Assembly (NCBI GenBank): GCA_021739805.1
Contig: JAIPBB010000017.1
Coordinates: forward strand, 1-31,315
Length of the DNA stretch: 31,315 nucleotides
Reading direction: 5' to 3'
DNA from: Saprospiraceae bacterium
Lineage (GTDB): Bacteria > Bacteroidota > Bacteroidia > Bacteroidales > JAIPBB01
In this document: piece by piece, positions 7,424 to 15,126 of the stretch
How positions within the stretch are numbered: the first letter of the stretch is position 1
How the letters are laid out: the number at the start of each line of letters is the position of its first letter
Notes under the pieces: generated by a model
What the model was told of the DNA's origin: nothing
The model's database searches: none
Seen by the model: the letters and a program-made list of their open reading frames with translations, nothing else
Translations under genes and position numbers: made by a program

Positions 7424-9043
7424 TTAGGATTTCTCAATTAATTTTCTAGCAACATTATGAGCATTTGCCATTAAAGTTAATGTAATTCCTTTTGCAGGCA
7501 AATACGTAAATCCTGAACCGTCGGCAATGTAAACGCTTGATGTTCCATTTAATTTTCCATTGGGTTTAATTTTTCCTAACTCATTTTCATTATTACTGAA
7601 AGGAACGGTTCCGGCATAGTGAATACTTGAACCATGACCCGGATCCATTCGTTTTATTGGAAAACATGAAAGCTTTCTCAAACTTTCTTTAATTACTTTT
7701 TCTCTTGTTTTTATTATTAATTTTTCATTATCGTTAAGAGAATAATGTGCGAAAAGTTTATCGCCGGTAAAAGAATCCTCACTTTTTTTCATCTCAAGAT
7801 ATTTTTCCGGTGAAAAAGTATCGGGGTGATGAATTCCGGCAATCACAAATGCCGATTGAAGAAACTGCATGATTTTCCTGCCATCCCTGAAATTTAGCGG
7901 AGCTTCCTTAATCAATTTAAAAAGCAACAAAGAACGGTAAGTAAAAAATACAGCAGTTACTAAATCATCATTTTTCCCATCTACATCATAAATCATTATT
8001 GCCTGAGCCATGCTGGTTTTCTTTTGGTCAAGAGGAGTTCTTGCCATTTTTGGATAGAGACAAGGCATATAAGCATAAGAATTACAAAGCACCGGTAAAC
8101 GATTTAATTTTCCTTCGAAAGACCGTAATACAATTCTTGCTGTTCCCAAAGCTCCGGTGGCTAACAATAATTTTTTGCATTTAATAATTTCTATTTCGTT
8201 CGTGTCAGTTCTTTTTATGCATATTTCCACAATTCCATCAACTTCCTGAAACTTAAGCACCAAACATTTGTCTTTATATTGAAAATTATTTTTAGTTTTT
8301 AATTCATCAACTGTAATCCATGAACGGTAAGCGGCTTTTTCCTTGTCGGTATAAAAGTCCATATCCTTATATGATGTCTTTTTTCTTCCTTTGAAATCTT
8401 CTGAAAGAAAAGCCACAGGCGGGCTTCCCACATATAAATTTTTTTCATTAAACGAAGTTCTCCTTTTCTTATAACTTTCATAAAGTTTAGATAATGAATT
8501 ATCCATTTTTAGTGGTGGAAGCAAATTCTGCAATCCGTCAACAACAAATTTTGTAACATCATCATCACCAACCGAAATTCCAATTCTGTCGGCAATGCAC
8601 TGATATGCAGCTAACATCTCCTTTGGATTTAAGCCTGCCTTTTCAAGTTCTTTTAGAGAATAAACATAGCTACCCAAACCCCAGCCCGTGCCAAGTCCTC
8701 CGTATGCAAGGCTTTCCATAGGCAAAAAAGTATCAGATAAAAGCGGAGTCAATTTCTCCACATTTTTAATCATTGCTTTTCGTGAAGGAGTGAGCTGAGC
8801 ACCAACTTTCACCTCGTCCCATGGAATTCCTTCAAAATCATCGCCAAGAAGATATTTTTCCTGTTCATTTTCTTCTTTACGAATCGAAATGAAATCTTTA
8901 TCAGGAACAAGTTTGTGATATTTTTCATCCTTTTCGCCCACATCAAGCATAGTGACACTTTTGCCAGCATCAACCAAAGTTTTTGCTGCCATAGCACCAC
9001 TAGGCCCTGAACCAACAACTATATATTCATGTATTTTTGACAT
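7424..9043 (-). CDS. GMC-type FAD-dependent oxidoreductase
   Basis: Flavoprotein of 539 residues. The FAD-binding motif VVGSGPSGAMAA lies at residues 9-20. A second conserved block, LATGALGTARIVL, is at about 295-307. The C-terminal half has HYAGTVPFS, probably the active-site histidine region, and a closing ADGSGFTYLPAKGITLTLMANAH block typical of the GMC C-terminal domain. GMC enzymes oxidise alcohols, including sugar alcohols and sterols. Here the neighbours suggest a sugar or polyol on a carrier. There is no signal peptide, so it is probably cytoplasmic. The HEPN-like gene starts 36 bases upstream. Confidence 0.85.
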   Translation of the reverse strand: MSKIHEYIVVGSGPSGAMAAKTLVDAGKSVTMLDVGEKDEKYHKLVPDKDFISIRKEENEQEKYLLGDDFEGIPWDEVKVGAQLTPSRKAMIKNVEKLTPLLSDTFLPMESLAYGGLGTGWGLGSYVYSLKELEKAGLNPKEMLAAYQCIADRIGISVGDDDVTKFVVDGLQNLLPPLKMDNSLSKLYESYKKRRTSFNEKNLYVGSPPVAFLSEDFKGRKKTSYKDMDFYTDKEKAAYRSWITVDELKTKNNFQYKDKCLVLKFQEVDGIVEICIKRTDTNEIEIIKCKKLLLATGALGTARIVLRSFEGKLNRLPVLCNSYAYMPCLYPKMARTPLDQKKTSMAQAIMIYDVDGKNDDLVTAVFFTYRSLLLFKLIKEAPLNFRDGRKIMQFLQSAFVIAGIHHPDTFSPEKYLEMKKSEDSFTGDKLFAHYSLNDNEKLIIKTREKVIKESLRKLSCFPIKRMDPGHGSSIHYAGTVPFSNNENELGKIKPNGKLNGTSSVYIADGSGFTYLPAKGITLTLMANAHNVARKLIEKS

Positions 9044-9079
9044 TTGATTTAGCGTTTAATACTTATTAATGAATATTCA

Positions 9080-9646
9080 CTAATTGCTATCATCTTTTTC
9101 AATTAATGCAATCAGTTCAGGCTTAGTCCGAACTTTAGAAATATTCGCTCTTAAGTCATTTAAACAAACTCCAAAAGTTTTAAATATTTTATCAAACTGA
9201 TTTTTCAATTCCTTTAAATCAATATCCATATCATGTTCCCACCATTTTGAAAACAACTCGTGACCAAACTTATTTCTAAGGTCATTAATTACCTTAATCT
9301 GCATTAATAATTTCTTTTTATCTTTAAATTCGACCTTAAATTTAAATTCATTTAGTATTTCACTGTAAGATGCATCTGTCTTAAATTTCTTAAATTCAAT
9401 TTTTACGGGATAAACACTTAATCTTTCATAGAAATTACTATAATTTATCAATTGCTTCAAAATCTCAATGCAGAGTTGGTGATAAATGAATAAGGCAGCA
9501 ATTTTACCTTCAATACTATTTCTATAAATAAAATCTTCAGCTGTAGCAGCCAATTCACTAAAAGGGGTTGAATCTTCGGTCCATTCATAAGTTAAATAAC
9601 CCTCCGTATTCATTAAATATGCTTTTAATCTATCTTGGTAATTCAT
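9080..9646 (-). CDS. Unknown protein with a HEPN-like Rx4H motif
   Basis: I do not recognise the family of this 188-residue, mostly helical, charged protein. It has RNKFGH at residues 124-129 in an INDLRNKFGHEL context, which matches the Rx4-6H active-site pattern of HEPN domains and the DUF4145/MAE_28990-like relatives. HEPN proteins are often RNases or toxin parts, but some are non-catalytic. No nucleotidyltransferase partner is adjacent. It sits inside the glycan-type run, 42 bases after the 127-residue gene and 36 before the flavoprotein gene, so it is probably cotranscribed. The HEPN call rests on one short motif plus helical content. Confidence 0.55.
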   Translation of the reverse strand: MNYQDRLKAYLMNTEGYLTYEWTEDSTPFSELAATAEDFIYRNSIEGKIAALFIYHQLCIEILKQLINYSNFYERLSVYPVKIEFKKFKTDASYSEILNEFKFKVEFKDKKKLLMQIKVINDLRNKFGHELFSKWWEHDMDIDLKELKNQFDKIFKTFGVCLNDLRANISKVRTKPELIALIEKDDSN

Positions 9647-9688
9647 AAATTTTAATAATATTTAATTTATGCAAATAAAAATCAATCC

Positions 9689-10072
9689 CTAAATTATCTT
9701 AACTAAAACAACCCCCAAAACTCCTCTTAAAACACTTCTTATTCCAATAAATGCAATTATAAAAAAATACCAAATACTGTGTTTCTTTGATAAAAATTTA
9801 TCGCTGTATTCAGGAATAGTTTCCAATATTGCAAGCATAGTAAATGCTTTTTTTCTTACAATGGAATTTTTACGTATCAAAGCCAAACCACCATCAATTG
9901 TTGGTAAAATAAACGGGAATTTATAAACGAAGTTTTCAATTTTTCTATCTTTCTTATCTGCCTGAAAATCCAGTTTTTTCATTGCATCTTCGAACAAAGA
10001 AATGGTTTTTGAATTTGGTTTTTTACCAATCAAATATTTACAATATATTTCCGCTTGCTTTTGAATATCCAT
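9689..10072 (-). CDS. Small unknown protein with a C-terminal membrane segment
   Basis: The 127-residue protein has a soluble, lysine-rich N-terminal part, including KFPFILPTIDGGLALIRK at about 69-86. A hydrophobic stretch lies at about 101-127 (IWYFFIIAFIGIRSVLRGVLGVVLVKII). Its start codon overlaps the DUF2304 stop by one base (TAATG), so it is tightly coupled to the GT2/DUF2304 pair. I do not recognise a family. I infer a membrane-associated accessory to the glycosyltransferase. Confidence 0.65.
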   Translation of the reverse strand: MDIQKQAEIYCKYLIGKKPNSKTISLFEDAMKKLDFQADKKDRKIENFVYKFPFILPTIDGGLALIRKNSIVRKKAFTMLAILETIPEYSDKFLSKKHSIWYFFIIAFIGIRSVLRGVLGVVLVKII

Positions 10073-10461
10073 TATTCTTTTTCTGTTTCCTCTTTTTGAA
10101 CTTCTTTTTGTTCGCCATCCATTTTATTTTGAAGCAAAGCAATTTTCTGTGCCAGGCTTTTGTTTTGGTCGTACAATTTTGAAACTACTGTTGACAAATG
10201 TAAAAGGTAAACCAAAATCGCAAAAATAGCTCCCATAAAAATAAGATTAGGAGGCATGTAAACCCCAACAAGTTTGGCCATAACATCCAAACCATGACGC
10301 CAAAACGAAAACACTATCAATATAATAGTTCCTAAAACCCAAAAAATTGCATATTCTTCCCGTAGCTTTCCTTTAATAATTAAACGGCTGACATAAAGCA
10401 GAAATACAAGGCTGACTATGATACTCACTATTTGTATCCGTATTGAAAAATAATTTTCCAT
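10072..10461 (-). CDS. DUF2304 family membrane protein
   Basis: The 129-residue protein has three hydrophobic segments (about 10-28, 38-57 and 70-92), then a charged coiled-coil tail rich in K, E and Q. The sequence around LREEYAIFWVLGTIILIVFSFW matches the DUF2304 pattern. These proteins commonly stand next to a DPM1-type GT2, as here, and are presumed to help anchor or move the lipid-linked sugar. Both borders overlap by one base: its start with the stop of the GT2, and its stop with the start of the 127-residue gene. Confidence 0.85.
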   Translation of the reverse strand: MENYFSIRIQIVSIIVSLVFLLYVSRLIIKGKLREEYAIFWVLGTIILIVFSFWRHGLDVMAKLVGVYMPPNLIFMGAIFAILVYLLHLSTVVSKLYDQNKSLAQKIALLQNKMDGEQKEVQKEETEKE

Positions 10462-11177
10462 TATTTTGATTTTTGTTTGATTCTTATAAAAGTATAAAAA
10501 ATTGCCAGACTCACCTTAACCATATAATAAAGTGTATTAAATGCTCTGATTGATGATTCTCCTCCTTGTCGTTCGTCCATTAACACAGCAACTTCCTTAA
10601 TTTTTAATCTTTTTTTATGGAATAAAATAATTGATTCAGGTTCGGGATATTCGTCGGGATAATATTCATTTACAAATTTAAGAGCAGAGCGGTTTAATAA
10701 TCGAAAACCTGAAGTTGAGTCAGTGATTTTTAGTCCTGTGTAGAAACGAATAATAAATTTCAAATAGTTTATCCCGAATCTTCGTATGAGAGTAGATTGA
10801 AAACCTGTTTTATCAATAAAACGTGAGCCAATAACGACATCATAATTATTATCTTTTATTGCTGAAACAAGTTTTGGAATTTCTGTTGGAGGGTGCTGAC
10901 CATCTCCATCAACCTGCATTGCATAATCAAATCCATTTTTGAAAGCATAAATAAAACCGGATTGAACAGTTCCACCAATTCCAAGGTTTACAGTAAGGTC
11001 GATGAAAACACAGTCGAGTTTTGCGGCAATTTTTGCAGTATTGTCCTTCGAAGCATCGTTAACAACAATAGGAGTGAAATTAAATCCTTCAACTTTTAGT
11101 TTGTTAATTTTATCAACAACCGAAGCAATGGATTTTTCCTCGTTATATGCCGGTATAACAACTGCAACTCTTTTCAT
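10461..11177 (-). CDS. DPM1-type family 2 glycosyltransferase
   Basis: A GT2 enzyme of 238 residues. The N-terminal motif is VAVVIPAYNEEKSI (4-17), the nucleotide-sugar region MQVDGDGQHPP (about 92-102) holds the DxD-like motif, and the family block DSTSGFRLLNR is at about 153-163. A hydrophobic tail (VSLAIFYTFIRI) could touch the membrane. The likely product is a polyprenyl-phosphate sugar, passed to a GT-C enzyme. The start lies 3 bases after the transketolase-half stop and its own stop overlaps DUF2304, so the genes are one operon. The transferred sugar is unknown. Confidence 0.85.
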   Translation of the reverse strand: MKRVAVVIPAYNEEKSIASVVDKINKLKVEGFNFTPIVVNDASKDNTAKIAAKLDCVFIDLTVNLGIGGTVQSGFIYAFKNGFDYAMQVDGDGQHPPTEIPKLVSAIKDNNYDVVIGSRFIDKTGFQSTLIRRFGINYLKFIIRFYTGLKITDSTSGFRLLNRSALKFVNEYYPDEYPEPESIILFHKKRLKIKEVAVLMDERQGGESSIRAFNTLYYMVKVSLAIFYTFIRIKQKSK

Positions 11178-11180
11178 GGC

Positions 11181-12092
11181 TTAAATCCAGAAATTAATTA
11201 TTTCATAAATATTATCGCTGTCAAGCCCTGATTCTTTTTGATGAAATTTTTGATTTCCATAAGTATTGCTTTGATAGCCTTTTGCATGAAGACTTAAAAA
11301 TTCATCGGTTAAAATCCTGTTTTCCAAAATATCTAATGACAAATTATGAGCTAATCCGCCATGTTTTTTATGTTCTTCGACAACCAAAAGTTTTTTCGAT
11401 TTCTTCACACTTGAAACAAAATCATCGCTTAATTTAGTATATGGAATTTCAGTAATTGTGAAAACATCAATGCTATTTTTCAAGCTTTGGAATCTTTCAT
11501 CATTAACAACATTTTCAACAACAGGACCTAAAGCTGCAATTGTAATTTTTGGATTTTCAGCTTTATGAATTATCTGAAAGTCATTCGCAATTCCAGTTTC
11601 TCCATCAATTTCCAGCCCTAAACCAAGACGTAAGTAAGCAGGTTTTTTATTTTCTAATATTTTCCTGACAATTGTTTCGACATCTTTCTTTAAAGCAGGA
11701 ATATAACAAGTCATATCAGGCAATCCGGCTAATGTTGCAATATCTTCAAGTGCATGGTGGGAAGAACCCATTATTCCATATCCATAGCCGCCGCCATTTC
11801 CAACTATAAAAACCGGAAGTTTATGAAAACAAACATCATTTCGGATTTGCTCCAATGGTCTGAAAACTGCAAATGGAGCAATACTATAGCAAAAAACCTT
11901 AAATCCTTTTGATGCCATGCCTGCCGCAACACTAATCATATTCTGTTCGGCAACTCCCATATTAATAAAGCGTTCACCAAGCTTTTGCTGCAAATTTTCA
12001 AACGCATTGAAACCCAAATCACCGGTAAGGAAAATGATTTTATCATCTTCCTGTGCAAGTTGTTCTATTATGTTTGAAAAAGCTCGGCGCAT
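11181..12092 (-). CDS. Transketolase C-terminal half (pyrimidine-binding and TKC domains)
   Basis: The 303-residue protein corresponds to the second subunit of split transketolases. GVAEQN at residues 46-51 carries the catalytic cofactor-activating glutamate (E49). A GGGYGYGIMGSSHHALEDIA block follows, and a C-terminal TKC domain with LLVVEEHKKHGGL ends the fold. The first half, with the thiamine-diphosphate-phosphate-binding domain, is not in this window: the next gene upstream is elbB on the other strand. The protein therefore needs a partner elsewhere or has another role. It heads the minus-strand run. Split transketolases in surface-glycan clusters usually make unusual keto-sugars or related intermediates. 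Confidence 0.85.
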   Translation of the reverse strand: MRRAFSNIIEQLAQEDDKIIFLTGDLGFNAFENLQQKLGERFINMGVAEQNMISVAAGMASKGFKVFCYSIAPFAVFRPLEQIRNDVCFHKLPVFIVGNGGGYGYGIMGSSHHALEDIATLAGLPDMTCYIPALKKDVETIVRKILENKKPAYLRLGLGLEIDGETGIANDFQIIHKAENPKITIAALGPVVENVVNDERFQSLKNSIDVFTITEIPYTKLSDDFVSSVKKSKKLLVVEEHKKHGGLAHNLSLDILENRILTDEFLSLHAKGYQSNTYGNQKFHQKESGLDSDNIYEIINFWI

Positions 12093-12119
12093 AAAATTGA
12101 ATTTTATCTTTCAAATGTG

Positions 12120-12152
12120 TAAAGATACATTTTTTATAATTTTTAGTTCAAA
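12120..12152 (-). promoter_or_regulatory. Candidate Bacteroidota promoter for the transketolase-half operon
   Basis: On the minus strand, TTTG (12149-12152) is followed after 21 bases by TATCTTTA (12120-12127). This matches the Bacteroidota -33 TTTG and -7 TAnnTTTG pattern at all but one base. It lies about 28 bases before the ATG. The motif is weak evidence by itself in AT-rich DNA. Confidence 0.35.
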
Positions 12153-12199
12153 AAAACAAGGGAATTTCTTGCTGACACTATATAATTACATTTTTTTAC

Positions 12200-12207
12200 T
12201 AAATTTG
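12200..12207 (+). promoter_or_regulatory. Candidate -7 box for elbB
   Basis: TAAATTTG fits the TAnnTTTG -7 consensus and lies 34 bases before the elbB ATG. No TTTG is seen at the usual distance upstream. The 149 bases between the two divergent genes must hold both promoters. Confidence 0.35.
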
Positions 12208-12241
12208 TGATATTAAGATTTACAACATAAAACTAAATAGT

Positions 12242-12889
12242 ATGAAAAAATTTGCAGTTGTATTGTCAGGTTGCGGTGTTTTTGACGGAGCTGAAATCCA
12301 TGAAGCCATTATGACACTTTTAGCAATAAAAAAACAGGGAGCTGATTATGATATTTTTGCTCCGAATATTCCCCAGCATCATGTGATAAACCATATCACA
12401 GGAGAAGAAATGAACGAAAAACGAAATGTTTTAATCGAATCAGCAAGAATTGCTCGTGGAAAAATAAGCGACTTAAAAGATTTTAAAGCTGAAAATTATG
12501 ATGCTTTAATTTTTCCGGGTGGTTTTGGAGCAGCTAAAAATCTATCAACATTTGCTTTTAAAGGAGCAGATTCAGAAGTAAATTCTGATGTTGAAATTGC
12601 AATTAAAAGCATGTTTAAACTAAAAAACCCAATTGGAGCTTTGTGTATTGCACCAGCAGTTTTAGCAAAAGTCTTAGGTAATATCGAAGTAACAATCGGA
12701 CAGGATGCCGGAACAGCAGAACAAATTGAAAAAGCCGGAGCAAAGCATATTACATCAAATAATGGCGAAGTTGTTATTGACGAAAAAAATAAAATTTTCA
12801 CAAATCCATGCTATATGCTTGAGGCAAACATTGTTCATATTGAGGAAGGAGCAGGAAATGTTGTTGAAGCGATGATGAGATTTGTTTGA
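12242..12889 (+). CDS. elbB: ElbB-type DJ-1/PfpI family protein
   Basis: The 215-residue protein matches the ElbB (YhbL) branch of the DJ-1/PfpI superfamily. The N-terminus is VVLSGCGVFDGAEIHEA, followed by an FAPN segment, FPGGFGAAKNLS (91-102) and the nucleophile elbow GALCIAPAVLAK with Cys135. ElbB homologues are linked to glyoxalase activity and isoprenoid synthesis in Escherichia coli. The physiological role is unsettled. It is monocistronic by layout: a divergent promoter region is upstream and a long repeat-bearing gap is downstream. Confidence 0.9.
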   Translation: MKKFAVVLSGCGVFDGAEIHEAIMTLLAIKKQGADYDIFAPNIPQHHVINHITGEEMNEKRNVLIESARIARGKISDLKDFKAENYDALIFPGGFGAAKNLSTFAFKGADSEVNSDVEIAIKSMFKLKNPIGALCIAPAVLAKVLGNIEVTIGQDAGTAEQIEKAGAKHITSNNGEVVIDEKNKIFTNPCYMLEANIVHIEEGAGNVVEAMMRFV

Positions 12890-13125
12890 AATGATTAAGC
12901 CTAGATGAATTTCGAATATCGATTAACGATTGAAGATTTCAGATTTGTTGTTTCATAGCCAATTACATCAAAAATCGTTAATCCCTGACTCCGGTCAGAC
13001 GGGGTGTTCTTAAATCAATCAAACGGTGATTTCTGGTTTTTATTTACTTCGTAAATCCTAAATCTACAATCCTTGTTCCTAAATCATTTTAACAGATGCT
13101 TTAGGTATATAAGAATATTTCAAAT

Positions 13126-13157
13126 AGCCTTGCTTTATGTAAGGCTTTTCTTATTTT
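13126..13157 (+). terminator. Possible intrinsic terminator
   Basis: The stem AGCCTT (13126-13131) and AAGGCT (13141-13146), with a 9-base loop, is followed by a T-rich run (TTTCTTATTTTT). It is 237 bases after elbB, so it would end a long transcript. It overlaps a good promoter-like pair, and only one of the two readings may be right. Confidence 0.4.
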
Positions 13158-13159
13158 TG
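13130..13159 (+). promoter_or_regulatory. Candidate Bacteroidota promoter for the C69 peptidase gene
   Basis: TTG at 13130-13132, a 19-base spacer and TATTTTTG at 13152-13159 match the -33/-7 pattern of Bacteroidota with normal spacing. If used, the transcript would carry a leader of about 200 bases containing the GCCACGAAT fold-back repeat before the ATG at 13367. Confidence 0.4.
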
Positions 13160-13209
13160 CTTTCCTTTGAAGGTTAAATGTAAATTTAGAACACAAAGTG
13201 ATATAAAAA

Positions 13210-13332
13210 TGCCACGAATGCACTATTGTTATTCACTATTTCGTGGCAAGCATAAACATAAAAAAATCATTCGTGAATTAGTGACATTAAAAACACCAGA
13301 ATATAAACTAATATATTCGTGCATTCGTGGCA
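13210..13332. repeat. GCCACGAAT fold-back repeat upstream of the C69 peptidase
   Basis: The outer arms TGCCACGAATGCAC (13210-13223) and GTGCATTCGTGGCA (13319-13332) are perfect 14-base inverted repeats. A second ATTTCGTGGCA arm lies at 13238-13248 and an ATTCGTGAATTAGTG word at 13269-13283, so alternative hairpins can form. The core is the same as at 1146-1188. The right arm ends 34 bases before the start codon and would be in the leader RNA. Confidence 0.75.
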
Positions 13333-13366
13333 AAAAAAATAAGAATATTAACTAAAGAATAAACAA

Positions 13367-14989
13367 ATGAAAAAAACACTTCTATTTTTAATCGCATTAA
13401 TATTTTCAATTAGTTCAAACTCACAGGACAAATCCGACTGGAAAGGCGGAGTTCCCGAAGGTTGTACTTCATTAACAGTTGGTAAAAAAGCTTCATTCGA
13501 TGGTTCGGTAATGACTTCTCACACTGACGACAGTCATAAAACCCGTTCATGGATGGATATAAAAGCTGCCCAAGACCATAAAGCAGGTGAAACAACTCCT
13601 ATGTATAAAAGAGTTAGCAGTGATAAATATGCAATGCCAAAATATGACCATAATAAAATTGGTGAAATTCCTCAGGTACTGCATACTTATGGATACCTAA
13701 ACACAGCTTATCCTTGCATAAATGAAAAACAATTAGCAATGGGTGAATCTACATTTGGCGGAAGACCAAGTTTGCATTCAGATAAAGGATTAATCGATTG
13801 CCAAAGGTTGTGTCAATTAATGCTTGAAAGATGTACTACCGCAAGAGAAGCAATCAAATTAGCTGATGAGTTAACCAAAAAATATGGATGGAGCGATGAT
13901 GGTGAATGTTTGACAATTGCTGATAAAAATGAAGTTTGGCATTTTGAAATTCTTGGACCCGGGAAAGGATTAGTTGGTGCAATTTGGGCAGCCCAGAGAG
14001 TTCCTGATGAACATATTGCAATAAATGCAAATGCAAGTACAATAAAAGAAATAGATCTTAAAAACAAAGATTTCTTTATGGCTTCTGAAAATGTTTATAA
14101 AGTTGCCCAAGATAGTGGATGGTGGAATGGCAATAAAAAGGATTTTAAATTTTGTTATGTATATGCTCCGGAAAGCCGTCAAAGTGTTGCTGCACGCAGA
14201 AGGGAATGGAGAGTTTTTGATTTGCTTGCTCCATCCCTACATCTTAGTGCAACTCAACAGGATTATCCTTTTTCAGTAAAACCTGATAGAAAAGTTACAC
14301 TTGAAGATATGGTAATGGTGTTTAAAGATTATTACCAGGGAACGCCTTATGATATGAGAAACACTTATAAAGTTGCTGATAAAGATGGGAAAGAAATCAT
14401 TTCTCCGCTTGCAAATCCATTTATGCCTTACGACCAATTGGAAATGGATAAAGTTAGAGGTGGATGGTTTTATGTTGACCATGAAACAAATAAAATCAAT
14501 TTTTTGGGCGAAAGAACAATTGCCCGCTGGTACACCATGTATGGCACTATCATTCAATGTCGCAATTGGTTACCTGATGAGGTTGGTGGAATTGTTTGGC
14601 TAGCACAAGATAATATTGCTTCATCAATCTATATTCCTGTTTATTGCAGCGTTACAGATTTGCCTGAATCATACAAAACTCCCGGCAGAACAAATGGTTT
14701 TACCAGACAATCAGCATGGTGGGCATTCAACAGACTTGGAACTCTTGCTTCACAAAGATGGGGAGATATGCACAAGGATATTGATGCAGTTTGGAATCCA
14801 TGGCAAAAGGAGTTGTTTGCTAATCAAAAGGAAATTGATGAAAAAATAGTTCAACTTTTAAAAGAGAATAAAAAGGAAGACGTTGTGAATTTTCTTACAG
14901 ATTATACAGCGAAATGGGGAAATAAGGTGGTAAATAAAGCCTGGGAGCTTGGAGATTTTCTTTGGACAAAATATGATGAGAAGTTTTAG
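13367..14989 (+). CDS. Secreted C69 family dipeptidase
   Basis: An Ntn-hydrolase dipeptidase of 540 residues related to PepD. A signal peptide spans about residues 1-20 (basic MKK, then a hydrophobic run ending SSNSQ). After a short pro-segment comes EGCTSL with Cys33, the expected N-terminal nucleophile after self-cleavage. Conserved blocks include DGSVMTSHTDDSH, QLAMGESTFGGR and WHFEILGPGKGLVGA. The enzyme probably hydrolyses dipeptides in the periplasm. A YfcC-type permease gene follows on the same strand after 244 bases, suggesting a shared role in peptide or amino-acid use. The start is preceded by the repeat-bearing leader. Confidence 0.9.
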   Translation: MKKTLLFLIALIFSISSNSQDKSDWKGGVPEGCTSLTVGKKASFDGSVMTSHTDDSHKTRSWMDIKAAQDHKAGETTPMYKRVSSDKYAMPKYDHNKIGEIPQVLHTYGYLNTAYPCINEKQLAMGESTFGGRPSLHSDKGLIDCQRLCQLMLERCTTAREAIKLADELTKKYGWSDDGECLTIADKNEVWHFEILGPGKGLVGAIWAAQRVPDEHIAINANASTIKEIDLKNKDFFMASENVYKVAQDSGWWNGNKKDFKFCYVYAPESRQSVAARRREWRVFDLLAPSLHLSATQQDYPFSVKPDRKVTLEDMVMVFKDYYQGTPYDMRNTYKVADKDGKEIISPLANPFMPYDQLEMDKVRGGWFYVDHETNKINFLGERTIARWYTMYGTIIQCRNWLPDEVGGIVWLAQDNIASSIYIPVYCSVTDLPESYKTPGRTNGFTRQSAWWAFNRLGTLASQRWGDMHKDIDAVWNPWQKELFANQKEIDEKIVQLLKENKKEDVVNFLTDYTAKWGNKVVNKAWELGDFLWTKYDEKF

Positions 14990-15056
14990 GAGTTTGGAGT
15001 GCCTAGAGTACTTGGAGTTTGGAGTACTTGGAGTTTGGAGTGACTAAAGTACTTGT
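14988..15056. repeat. GGAGTTTGGAGTACTT tandem repeat directly after a stop codon
   Basis: Imperfect 16-base units (GGAGTTTGGAGTACTT and variants) repeat about four times, beginning within the stop codon of the C69 gene. It is non-coding by position and is one of several gap repeats starting at a gene end. Confidence 0.7.
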
Positions 15057-15126
15057 CAAACTGAGTTGAAACACGCAGAAATGGGAGCATATTTTAATTG
15101 ACAAAAGAAAATATTATTTTCAAATT

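Larger units (their letters stand above)
12890..13366. other. 477-base gap between elbB and the C69 peptidase gene
   Basis: No supported gene lies here; a 62-codon frame at 13167-13355 is made mostly of the GCCACGAAT repeats. The gap carries an inverted copy of the TCGATTAACGATT word seen near 2110 (about 12921), a small hairpin CTGAC-GTCAG at 12985-12998, a terminator or promoter at 13124-13159 and the GCCACGAAT repeat cluster. Confidence 0.7.

Noticed and set aside
5651..12092. A defence island centred on the HEPN-like gene
   Set aside because: All other genes in the run are biosynthetic, and no nuclease, helicase or toxin-antitoxin partner is present.
12985..12998. CTGAC-TCCG-GTCAG hairpin as elbB terminator
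   Set aside because: The stem is only five bases and no T-run follows.
13167..13355. A 62-codon plus-strand frame before the C69 gene
   Set aside because: It is composed mostly of GCCACGAAT repeat sequence and has no plausible product.
13410..14849. Several 60-94-codon frames on both strands over the C69 gene
   Set aside because: They are shadows of the long, well-supported C69 reading frame.
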